Shown here one piece after another: positions 23,801-34,287 of a DNA stretch of 64,000 bases. The DNA lies in contig OZ287694.1 of assembly GCA_965649825.1 (NCBI GenBank), positions 1-64,000 on the forward strand. Reading direction: 5' to 3'. The translations under genes were made by a program, and so were the position numbers. Below the pieces are notes generated by a model. That model did not search any database, was not told where the DNA came from, and was given only the letters and a program-made list of their open reading frames with translations. Each line of letters opens with the position of its first letter. The stretch's first letter is position 1. The DNA is from Penicillus capitatus (Eukaryota > Chlorophyta).

Positions 23801-26492
23801 TGAAAAGTGAGATGTGGAAATTGATATTGTTGCCCCTCTAAAATGAGTAAAAGAAATCCACTTTCCTTGAAGAAACTCGATGTATTTGTGGGTCTTGTAA
23901 AACCTTCAACGATTCCTTGTTCGATGAGTATTTGTCCACTTCTAAGAGCCTCGAAAGCGATCTTCTCTAGAACGCTGAAAATGGTATTCTTATCTGCCAT
24001 CCTTGCTTCGGACTTTTCTTCGAAACTCTTCCACACAAAATCGGTCATCTTGCCGTAGATCTGAAACATGCTCGCTCTTTTTCCTTGATCTTCAATGGCG
24101 GTACCATGTTCTTTCCACCAAGAGCAGAGAATGTGCGCGGTCATCGGAGTGTGTGCGGTTTCCCATATACCCTGAACTTCTTCCAAAGAATGGACGAGTC
24201 TTGAAGCGTCATTTTGGTGCAACTCTTTGTATACGAAGTTTCTCAGTTGTTGGTCATTGAGTCCAAGGCACTCAAACTGGCAGTCGACATTCGTTCGTAT
24301 CCCTTGAAGATTGTATGGTCGAGTGAGAACGAGAATCTTGCATGCCCTTTCTTCTGCCTCCGTAAGCAAAGCTTTAGCATTATAACCGGCTTCGTCCAGT
24401 CCATCGAGTACTAACAACGTGTTAGACATATCGAGGTTGTATTTGATTTGAGCTTCCAACAACTCCTCAAATGCATCATCGCTTCTTTCTTTCTCGAAAC
24501 ACATGCGTGCGACTAATTCTTCGAGCTTTCCCCCCCGGACCGCCTCGGCTTCTGCAATGCCTAGACGTCTTATCGGAACCACGTAGATGGCTTTGAACTC
24601 TTGCATGATCTCTCCTAGTGCCCATTTGTATGCAATGGCTTTGCTGATGCAAGTTTTTCCCGAGCCTGGATTTCCGCAAAGCAACACTTTTCGAATTTCA
24701 CTCTTGTCGGTACCCGCTTGTAACGATCTCGGTCTAAACAAGTCGTTTATCGAAATAGGTATTTGGACTTTATTCTTTTTTTCGCAGCATTCCTTAAGAT
24801 CATCTCTTTTCTGAATCGTGAAGCTTTCTGCTTCCGTTTCATCATCTTCTCTTCTTTCAATTCTTGTTTTCTCGACGATTTCTTTATACATGACAACATG
24901 GTGCTCCATATCTTTCACATGCCTATGGACTTCTGGTGTAAACAAGGAAGGCACCTTCAACACAGACACGATTTATGTATGATCGATGCAATATCACAGT
25001 CACTGACTGTAGCGAAGGTATCGTTTAGGTATTTTTCCTTGAGATCTCCGATGTTGGTCCGAATCGCGTTAAAGGGGTCGTGGTATTTTGCACTCTGAGC
25101 GATCTTGGTAAAGACAGCATTGCACGCTGCGTATGCTTGTTGTTGATGTCGTATTTGAAGCTTGTTTTCCATGGTGTCACCACCTAGCCACGCACTTAAC
25201 GTCCTCCTGGCGTCACCCTCACAAGACTGTTGCATTTGCAAGAATGCCTGGGTTGTTTCTTGATTGTCATTGTTCATTTTGTGGATTTCGTATAAAGCCT
25301 CAAGGAACGCTGTAAAGATATCCGCGTCATTAAACCACTCTTCGAAGATTGCACGGCTGGTCGTCAATCTCAGAAACTCCATTGTGACCTTTTCACGCAC
25401 GAATTTGGAAGATGTCTGGCTCGTCAACTGCCTCATTTCTTGGAGGATGCCAAATCTTATTGCCTTTAAGTCTTCTCCTTCCATCATCTGTTGCAATTTC
25501 ATTGCAGCATCGCATTCGGAAAGAAAGAGAAAAAGCTTCGCTTCGTCCTTCGACGCTTCTAATCTCGCCGTCATCAGAGTTCGAAACATGTCAAACCATG
25601 GCGTCTTGAACATGCCAACTGAGACAGTTTCTTGCCGAAGTCTTCCAAAATACTCCATGATGGCTGCTTGACCGACATCAAACCTCGTCAGATTTCTGAG
25701 ACAGGGAAAGACACGCAGGAATCCACACCACATCGCTTGCGAGACAATAGTACACGGGTCTCGGACTTGAAAGCGCTCCACAGCTTGCCGTAGAGCTTTA
25801 AAGTGGAAGTTCACAGGGTAGTATTCGCTCACAGGGTCCATCTCTTTCTCCTTCTTAACAATGCATCGACGAAGTTTCCTCTTCTCATCTCTGGGGATGG
25901 GAATGCCGGTCTGACTTATTTTATGAAGCAGATAAAGGGCTTGATGAAGTGCAAGAAACGTCGTTTCGTGCTCGGCATAGTTTTCATTAGAAAGCTTCAC
26001 TTCTGGAGAGAGGGTACTCAAAAGTCTTTTCGCTACGACCACCAGTTTTCCGTTGCTGTCATACACGGAATCATCAACGTGCACAAGCGCTCTGTAGAGA
26101 GCAGTGCCGAAGTTCGGCCTCAAAATTTCCTGGTCTCTGACAGCGGCACAGAGTTTGTAAACTACATTCTGCAGAAGGGACTTCTCGAATACAGAACAGG
26201 GTGCAATGTTGGCCAATTCTGAGAACTCGAGGACAGCTTGCTGGTTGAGACAATCGCCACTTCGTCTGACATACTCCCATAACCATTCTTGCAGAACCCT
26301 TTGTTCGGTCCAATCCGTCGTCGCATTGTACGCCGCGACCAGTGTCTTGGTGCTGTAGATATTCCTCTTTATAGCGATAGCGCGCAGACGCTTATCGGAA
26401 AGAATATCTGGCGAAATTCCATAGATATGCCTGTCGAATAATGTGGCTATCCCAGTGTCGCTGGGTCCTTCGTCCGGAGCTCGGGCTTGCAT
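20806..26492 (-). CDS. Large NACHT-HEAT STAND/NLR-like protein, 1,877 aa
   Basis: Two exons, 26,492-25,008 and 24,954-20,806, joined by a 53-nt intron (donor gtcagt, acceptor ttgaag) that keeps the frame. Residues 1-495 are helical and match no family I know. The NACHT ATPase follows: Walker A GNPGSGKT, Walker B LLVLDGLDEAG, a sensor-like ILVLTRP, and the NLR-typical FPHLTFQEYFAGRYIA. The C-terminal third is about 18 HEAT-type repeats of roughly 37 residues (core GIEAIGRIAAAAPQYADKIL). STAND proteins of this layout act as ATP-switched sensors that oligomerise when the repeat region binds a ligand; an immune-like role here is inference. The start is the first ATG in frame (MQARAPDEG). One intron in 5.6 kb contrasts with the intron-rich genes right of 28.9 kb and hints at late acquisition. 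There is no transmembrane segment. Confidence 0.85.
21140..23150 (-). repeat. 111-bp coding repeats of the HEAT array
   Basis: The HEAT segment is built of 111-bp units. Three units between about 21,205 and 21,540 are almost identical in DNA (shared cagcatactgcggcgccgct and gcctctatccccactcgacg), and the block near 22,440-22,560 is nearly repeated near 22,980-23,115. The identity extends through synonymous sites, so the units were copied or converted recently. Other units are more diverged. Confidence 0.85.
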
Positions 26493-28732
26493 GCCTGGTT
26501 GTAAAAGGCGCAACGCGCAACAAACAGGGTCGCTTGCAGTCGAACGCAACGAACAAGACTACTGCACGCACAAACTTCTCAGAGAAGTTCTCAGTGGAGA
26601 AGATGCGTCAGATGTTCGCATCGTTCATCGATTTTGGCTGATCATCGTCGATTCAACGCATTCTTTAGTACTCAGATATTCAACTTTCTGTTGAGCAACT
26701 ATCTAGATAACGCGAGAGTAAAACTCAGCGCATTTGGACGCCTTCTTTCCTACTCATATGGTAGGTGGCTTTCAGAACAGATGATGTGTCATGTTGCTCC
26801 CGATTTCCATCTGAGAAATGCATGACGCAACCAGACCTTCCATTGCCCGTTTTCCTAGGTCGTCTTTCTGTCAAGAAAGATCTCTTCGAGACTGGAGCTC
26901 AGCTTGCCATGGATATATACTCTTCCTCTTCACTTCCCGTGATGCGTGCTGTCGGCAATCAGTTCACAGAATCGATCATCACTGGTTTTCCCATCTGCAA
27001 ATACACAACGTGCATCCGCACATACATATACTTCTCTGGTTATAGCACTTTACCTGTTGCTGGGTTGTACAGCACTTCTGTTTCCCATCCCCTATGAATG
27101 ACACATGATAGTTAGACGATTGTTCAATATTGATGAATCTATTCACTGTTACTTGTGTTTGATCATCTGTAATATGTACAGCGTTTCTTGTTGGTCTGGT
27201 TGTTTGGTTCTTCTCGTTTGTTGCCAACTGGCTGCTCCATTGATTTCTTGGCCCAAAACTCTAGTCACATTATTAGTTCTGGCTATCCTTGCGCAGAAAT
27301 CCACAACCCCGACAGAACTGATGAGTTCCAACTCTGGAATCGATGGCTTCCGAAAGAGAAACCATAATTGACGATTTGGTACACAGGCGAGATAATGACG
27401 ATGTCGTATACGTTTGATCTTGAGAAGAGATTGGTCGGATGAGACCTCCACGTTTGTCTTCTCTTCCTCTGCAGCAGAAGTTCTTCACTGAACCTGAACA
27501 GCTGAAAGGACTTTGAGTGACCTGCATATGTTGTGCAAACGGCATCACATCCTCGCGGCTAAAGAGATTCAGTTCGTACTAATACCGGCAGTGTAGACAG
27601 GATCAATGTCCAGATAATTTATTCAGAAAACCCTTGAAAACAGATGCTTCATCCACATGAGTCGCAGACGTCATTTCCTCCTCAGAACGCAGCCAACTGC
27701 ACCGAGTCACATATCTAAGAGATCGATTGCGAGTTATCTGTTTAAGGCATCTTCTCACACCTGTCCTGGACTATATGTCTCTTCTTGTGCTTGAGAGCTT
27801 TTATGCTGTGTATGCTGTAAATAAAGAAGCCAACGTTACACCAGCACCGTCTCCTGGACGATTTCTCTTCGATCTCATTGGAAAAGAGGTCTGCTCTGAC
27901 GTAGAAGGAAGACGTGTACCTAAGGTACAAATCGGTTCTCTTGTTCTGAATGGCCAGGCGCTTTCCGAGAGGATAATTTCTCCCCCTCTCTGTTATTAGA
28001 TTTCTGTCTTGAACCTATGCTACCGTTCGAAGACAGCGCAAACATACCTCTCGCTCGACAGTGATACACGACAAGCATGAAAAGACAGTACGAAGGTCGG
28101 AAAGCATGACGACTTTCGGCTGCCTGCTCTATTTTTTCGCACCAGATCCAGCCTCCGGCAGGGCTGTTGGAAGGGAGAAAGTACAAAGAGACGCCGACTT
28201 GCCGAAAATCGATACCGATTGCCGATGTTAGAAGTCTGAGCACCCAGTCCGTGCAGATCACGTTCATCTCGAGGCGACTCTTCGCTGCAGAAGATATATG
28301 TCCTTGCGTCACTTCGCTGAATGTGTCATAGACGCAGCAGTCCATCGCGTTTCTGTTGGAAAACGTTAAAGAAAGCAGGTTGTCGACTCGCAAGAAGACG
28401 TCGCTGTCGTTCGGATTGCTTTGACATCTGACTTCGCAAAGCGCTAGAAAAAATTGTTTCTCCTTCCTTCAGACACGCCTTTTGTGCCTCATAGCATTTT
28501 TTTCTGAAAGACTGGCCGATTCGTATCTAAGAAGGCCCTGAGATCTCACATAGGATACTCAATAAACAACGCACTACCTGTCGATTAAGGAAAAGAACAT
28601 CCAGCACGAAGCTTAGAGATGCAGAGAAAGCATTTGCGATATTGACAAAGGTGAGCAAAACCATGTACTGATGCAAACGTATGACCGCTTTCTCAGCCAC
28701 TCATTTCGAGTCGATGACCTGCAAATTGTCAA
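26493..28732. other. Gene-poor stretch, one possible minus-strand ORF
   Basis: No gene is recognised across 2.2 kb. A minus-strand reading (28,393-27,920, 157 codons; contains VTQGHISSAAKSRLEMNVIC) has a protein-like stretch in its first 100 codons, but no known domain and a weak tail. It may be an exon of an unknown gene. The segment separates the NACHT-HEAT gene from the tRNA-Asn that begins the gene-dense part. Confidence 0.35.
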
Positions 28733-28806
28733 GCTCTTGTAGCTCAGCTGGTTAGAGCGCACGGCTGTTAACCGTGAGGTCGCTGGTTCGATCCCAGCCG
28801 GGAGCG
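28733..28806 (+). tRNA. tRNA-Asn (GTT)
   Basis: A complete cloverleaf: acceptor arms GCTCTTG and CGGGAGC pair (with G-U pairs), the anticodon stem CACGG/CCGTG encloses CTGTTAA, giving anticodon GTT, and the T arm holds GGTTCGATCCC. There is no intron. It lies between the repeat-rich region and the gene-dense region. Confidence 0.97.
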
Positions 28807-28930
28807 AATGCTGTTCTGTTTTTAAAGCGCATTCTATTCGTCTTGCATCGCAGTCTGTTCTTAACCGCTAAGAAATCAGTCCATAAGGCACAAAAGTCGT
28901 TCTAAAAAGCTCGCATGCACATCCGATTGT

Positions 28931-29896
28931 CTATTTAGACGATGGTGGTGGCGGTGGTTTTTGAGACAATGATAACAGCACCACACCAATGCCAATCAAA
29001 CACACCCAACCCGCAACATCCCACCAGAAATCTGAACTGCTCGCTGTCTTGGGTTTGCCCGAAACAGAACCTGTGCCGAACGTGGCGGACGGTCCTTCAT
29101 CAGCCAAAGACTACACACAAGCGTCTCAGAAGCAGCAGTGAGATCACAGATACCGACCAATCCGTGATCTGGACTTTCTGGTGCCGTTATCATTTGACGT
29201 TGGATCTCGTCATAGATTTCTGGTGCCTGTACACAGACAGATAGGGACAGAGCATAGAATCCCGCCTGTGCATTCTATCTCACTTTCTGTGTCACTTCCA
29301 CTGCGCGGATGTAGATATCATTTGTCGGATCCTGAAGACACGAGGTTCAGATGACGCACAAACACAGACGAAAGAGAAATACTCACCAACTCTTTTGCAC
29401 TGACGAATGAATCCAATGCTTTGTCGAAGAATTCCTGTGCAAGATGTCTGTCATTGCTGACCATGAAAGCCTGGTAAAGCGAACACATGTCAACTCTCAG
29501 TCTCTACATGAACAATCATCCAGGCGTCTTGCTTTTGATGTGTAGGCATTCCCCAGACACCAGAACGCATCGTGGCGAGCCGGGTCGATCTCCAGAGCCG
29601 CCCTCAGCTTCGTGATGCCCTAAACAGTCATGCGTCCATGCATCGAGGGATGTCCTCCATCTCTGGTGGCATTGCAGACTTCATCTATTAAGGCCGCCGA
29701 CTCGTCGCCGCGATGCAAGTGTGCCATTTCGATCAGTGCCCCACCCCATCGCGTCAACGCCTACATCCAACGAGACCGAGGCCATCCATGCAGCTTGCAG
29801 ACAACAGCACATGCAAAAGCACACAACCTGCGTGTCTTGGTTGTTCATTTCATATTGCTCACGCGCCTCAGCAATCGCCGTCTGAAAGAACAACAT
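28931..29896 (-). CDS. TOM20: Plant-type TOM20 mitochondrial import receptor
   Basis: Seven exons: 29,896-29,828, 29,760-29,680, 29,619-29,533, 29,470-29,387, 29,331-29,284, 29,226-29,158 and 29,110-28,931; 205 residues. TOM20 docks presequences at the mitochondrial outer membrane. The plant type is tail-anchored, and that layout is seen here: a TPR-like core (ALTRWGGALIEMA; DPARHDAFWCLGNAYTSK; FFDKALDSF), a flexible linker, then WDVAGWVCLIGIGVVLLSL as the C-terminal membrane anchor, ending in a Pro-rich tail. The third intron uses a GC donor (gcaaga), supported by gapless alignment across AYTSK/AFMV. The start ATG at 29,896 (MLFFQTAIAE) fits the family; an upstream in-frame ATG at 29,914 is possible. 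The gene is divergent from SIN3. Confidence 0.9.
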
Positions 29897-29914
29897 TCTA
29901 CTACAAATCAACAA

Positions 29915-30327
29915 ACACCCAGAGGAAATGAGTCAAGTTAACGAGGGCGGCGACGCGCACATAATCCTCGGACGCGAGAACAAAGAGCAGAGGACGACAG
30001 AGAGCGTACCAGATCGAACAAGTGCTATCGAGTCGCCTGCCGATTTCGCGCTCACCTTTCGTCATCGATGCCGTCCATCATTTTGACAACGCGGCAGGTG
30101 GCACGACTTCCACGAGAAAGGGCCAACGCAAGAATAGACGCTCGAAATGCATTTCATCTGTGGAGCTGACAATATCCGGTCGCATCTTCGAATGTATTTT
30201 TCACCCGCCGTCAGAATCTGATTCCTGTAAAAGCTGCACGTCGGTGTTCTTAGCTCTGCATCAGAGACCATCTGACTCTTGGTTCATTTGTCGAGTGTTT
30301 TGCCGTGCTCGTCCACAAGTTCGGCGG
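29915..30327. promoter_or_regulatory. Shared divergent promoter region TOM20/SIN3
   Basis: About 410 bp lie between the TOM20 start (minus strand) and the SIN3 start at 30,328 (plus strand). An open frame runs upstream of the SIN3 ATG from 30,022 but encodes no recognisable domain and is treated as 5' UTR. No clear TATA box is seen. Confidence 0.4.
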
Positions 30328-33300
30328 ATGAATCGTTCTCGCGAAGAGGGCGCAGCAGCGTCGCGCAGTGCGATGGACTACGCTGGCGACGGACGACCTG
30401 CACTAACAACGAACGACGCTCTACTTTACTTGCGCGAAGTCAAACAGAGATTCCAGCATCGCAAGGAAGTGTACGACACATTTCTAGACATTATGAAGGA
30501 TTTCAAGGCCCATACGATCGACATATCCACAGTGATTAACAAAGTGAAGACGCTGCTCAGAGGCCATGAGGATCTCATTCTTGGCTTCAACACCTTTCTT
30601 CCGAAGGGATCCGAAATCACATTAGAGGATCTGCATCGAGAAGAGGTGCCTCCACCTGCACCCCAGATTCGTCCAGCAGTGGAACTGGACCAGGCAATTG
30701 CCTATATCAATCGCATCAAGACCCGATTCTCGGACAACACACATGTGTACAAGAATTTTCTGGAGATTCTCTGCTGCTTTCGACAGGGACGCATGGACAT
30801 TGCAGATGTATATCGCGATGTTGCTGATCTGTTTCAGCATCATGAAGATCTCCTCGAGGAGTTTGCATATTTCCTTCCGGATCGTTCGGACGATGGAGGA
30901 GGCGCTTACGGTGGAGAAATCTTTCCCCTGGGTCGCCCGATGGCACCGTTCTCGGCCAACTCGAACGATCCCTACTCTGACCTGAATCGTCGCCGAATGG
31001 AATCCAGTCGTCGTCTGCGCGACTTCGATTGGGATCTCGGCGTGTTTGACGAAATCAAATCGCGTCTGAACAACCGCGATGCCTACAACGATCTGTTGAA
31101 GTGTGTCAATCTCTTTGCCCAAGATGTCATTACCAAGACAGAGCTGGTGGGTCTCGGCACAGACGTTCTGGGCAGATTCCCTGATGTCATGGCACGTTTT
31201 CGTGAATTCGTGGCATCCATCCCTGGCGAGGACGAAGTCCTGAATGATGCACGTGGCGGCAGAGATGTCAGTCGTGGCGCTTTCGGTCACTACCAGCGCA
31301 ACCGAGCCATGATCCAACAGCGAAACAAGTACGTAACGCGTCCCATCTCTGAGCTGGACACATCAGATCTGGAGCGTCCAACCACATCCTACATTCTTCT
31401 ACCCTCTGACTACCCCTCCATGGCCTGTTCCGGAAAAACAGCCCTTGGACGGGAAGTCCTTCAAGACTGTGTTGCATCTGTCACCACGGGTACAGAAGAC
31501 GGATCTTTCAAGCACATGCGAAAGAACCAGTACGAAGAGGCATTGTTCCGTGCGGAGGACGAGCGCTACGATGTCGAACTCATCATCGATCGAACCCGTT
31601 CAGCTATCAAAGCCTTAATCCCTGTTCAAGAGCACATCGATTTGCTCTCGCCCGATGCAAAGGCGTCATACACATTGCCTCCCAACACTCTGCGTGCTTT
31701 CCATGTGCGCACCATTGAGAAGATCTATGGAGAGAAGGGAAACAGCGTCTGCCAACTCCTGAAGGATCATCCTGTCGTTTCCGTTCCTGTTGTGCTCTGT
31801 CGTCTGCAGCAGAAATTGGAAGAATGGATGGGAGTTCTCAAGACGATGAATGGTCATTGGCAGAGTGTGGCAGATGTCAACTATCACAAATCCCTTGATC
31901 ATAGAAGCTTTTACTTCAAACAACAGGACAAGAAAAGTCTGGCGGCCAAGACATTGTTGCAAGAACTCAAAGACGAGTCAGAGACAGCCAGAACCAATCA
32001 GAGGTGTCTGTCTGCTTTATCTGCTCTATCATGTCTGATCGTCTATGCTCCCAGATTATTATCATTTTCTTCTGGAATTCCAGTTCAAAGTCTATTTGTT
32101 CCACATCTGCAGTTCTCGTTCGATGATGTTGGCGTCCATGAGGATCTCTTCAACATCGTGCGTTTTGCTTCGAGCAAGATGTTGACACCGGATGTGTGGA
32201 AGCAAGTATGAGATCAGAGTGCTCGTTGATTCTGTCATGAGCATGGGTGGATGTCCATTGTCGCAGGGAATGGAGATTTGGACACAGTTTCTTGAGCCCT
32301 TCTTCCATTTACCCTCACACTCCCTTGATGTCGATCTGATGGACATGAACATTGCCGAGACGGAAGGTGCAGAACAGAAAGAAACAACGTCAGTCTGCGT
32401 TCTAATCACCCACCTTCTTGGATACCTTCTCAATCTTGCATTTTCAGTGATGAGCCTGAGGAAGACGAAGTGGCGAGGGAGACAGAAGAGAGGATTCCAC
32501 AGGCCTCCGAGACCGATCTCATGGACGACACTGCTCAAGAAGCAGTTGTCTCAGAACCAGCAACTTCAGATGGTGGATACCTTTGATGCATTTCAGCAAC
32601 CAACGTATCCATTGTGCAGTGGAAATGATGAAGACCCCCTTCACAGAGATCGAAGAAACGAAAACGGAGATCACAGATGAGGAAGGCGACACTCCGGATG
32701 GAGACATGGATAAGGCGAAGGAAGAAATACAACCACCCGACTCTCCTAATCAAGAAGAACAGGATCCCTCAGCCGTTCATGCGTTAAGCAAACCGATCTC
32801 GACCGTTTTGCATGGTCAAAGAAGAAGTGAGATCGATCTCTCTTGGATCATCGAGTCCATCTGCGACATTAGTGTCTTGTACAGATGTTTTGAAACAGGA
32901 GACGGGATTGGATGTTTTCTTCTGCAATGAAGCATTCTATCTATTTTTGAGATACCATGAGATCCTGTTCAACCGAATCAAACTCGCAAGGAAATGCTGC
33001 AGAGAGTACAATCCTGGGACGTCAGAAGAGACGGGCGAAGGTACCGTGCATTGTATGATGCAATGTGATACCATGTCATCGTGTTGAATGGACTGCAGGT
33101 ACATTGACAGTCGATCAAGAGAGCAGCGAAAAACGCCACTCTCAATTCATGTCATTGGTCTATACTTTGATCGATGGATCCATTGACATTGCCCAGTTTG
33201 AAGACCAGTGCCGCTCCTTGCTGAGCACAAATTCTTATGTCCTTTTCACCCTTGACAAGCTTATTCGTTGTCTTGTCAAGCAGCTACAAACACTCGTAAT

Positions 33301-34010
33301 GGATGATCCCTCAAAGCATGTCTGGGAGCTCTACAAGTGAGAAGAGACTGCGTGGCCATTATTCATTTCCAATGGGTGGATGCAGATATGAGGCGTCAAG
33401 ATCGACTCCATGCGACGAAGGCGTCTACTATGCCAATACCAAGACAGTCGTTAGAGAAGACTATGTCGTCCGCGTGTACAGTCATCCTTCTGGACTGCTG
33501 ACAATGACACATCTCGATAACTCATTTGTCTACGACCTGCCCAATGGAAACTCCAAGTGTAACCATGGAGAGTACTTCAGCTGCTTTATGGACATCAGCG
33601 AGCACAAGATTCCAGAGAGCACTGCTATTTACTTAAATAGAAACAAGAGAACCGTCCAGATGCAAACTTATGATCCAACGGGGCAAAGTGCGTCTCTCTG
33701 GATCTTCCATTTCGCAAAGGACGTCTTCTTTTGTGTGGCAGATGAGAACAAAAGGACAGAGGATGCATTGGAAGCAGGGTTGTTTGATAATGGGCTGGAA
33801 ATGAAAGTGTCGGGCGAAGATTATAAGATTAAGTTCGTGGAAGGAACCTCCGACGTTTGGTCGTCTCCTGCCACCGTTGTCGTTTCTGATGATAAGCAGA
33901 AGCGTCGACATGCTGTTCAGAGATGGGTCACTGGACAGCTTCCAGTCACTGCATGGAGACCCGAATCTGTGGAGCAGTACATGAATGCCATGCAGAGACA
34001 TCTTGGATAG
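30328..34010 (+). CDS. SIN3: SIN3 transcriptional co-repressor
   Basis: Eight exons: 30,328-32,003, 32,055-32,205, 32,267-32,388, 32,448-32,572, 32,620-32,814, 32,885-33,040, 33,099-33,336 and 33,386-34,010; lengths sum to 1,096 codons. SIN3 is the scaffold of class I histone deacetylase complexes. Three paired amphipathic helix domains are visible: PAH1 (about residues 27-94, from TTNDALLYLREVKQRF), PAH2 (about 120-187, AIAYINRIKTRFSDN) and PAH3 (about 235-300, FDEIKSRLNNRDAYNDLL). The HDAC-interaction domain follows (from about 350: SELDTSDLERPTTSYILLP, KNQYEEALFRAEDERYD), then an acidic linker in exons 3-5 and the C-terminal region (FYLFLRYHEILFNRI). All introns are 47-70 nt. The start was chosen as the first ATG that leaves a short tail before PAH1; upstream ATGs are open but uninformative. 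Confidence 0.93.
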
Positions 34011-34287
34011 ACGGACTTCTCGCCACTTCCTTCATGATTTCTGGGAAAAGTGATAACAAACTCTTCCGTGAGTGATATGGGCAAGTATCAGACTGTCTGC
34101 TTGGATATCTGGGTGTTGTAATGACCGCCGCCGCCACCGTCACCATCGATACAACGACTATCACGATAGCTGAATGTGGCACAGACTTTAAGTTTTGATG
34201 AATCGCCGGAGTTTCAGACAGTCTGTCTGGTATGCAGATGTGTCAGCTGTGTTTTAAGCAATACAGGGTTCTCAATAGAATTACAAA

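Noticed and set aside
24957-26549. Treating the 530-codon frame and the NACHT frame as two genes
   Set aside because: The NACHT frame starts only at a GTG, and a 53-nt GT-AG intron joins the two in phase.
30022-30327. N-terminal extension of SIN3 from the first open codon
   Set aside because: The extra 102 codons show no domain and cover the likely promoter and 5' UTR shared with TOM20.
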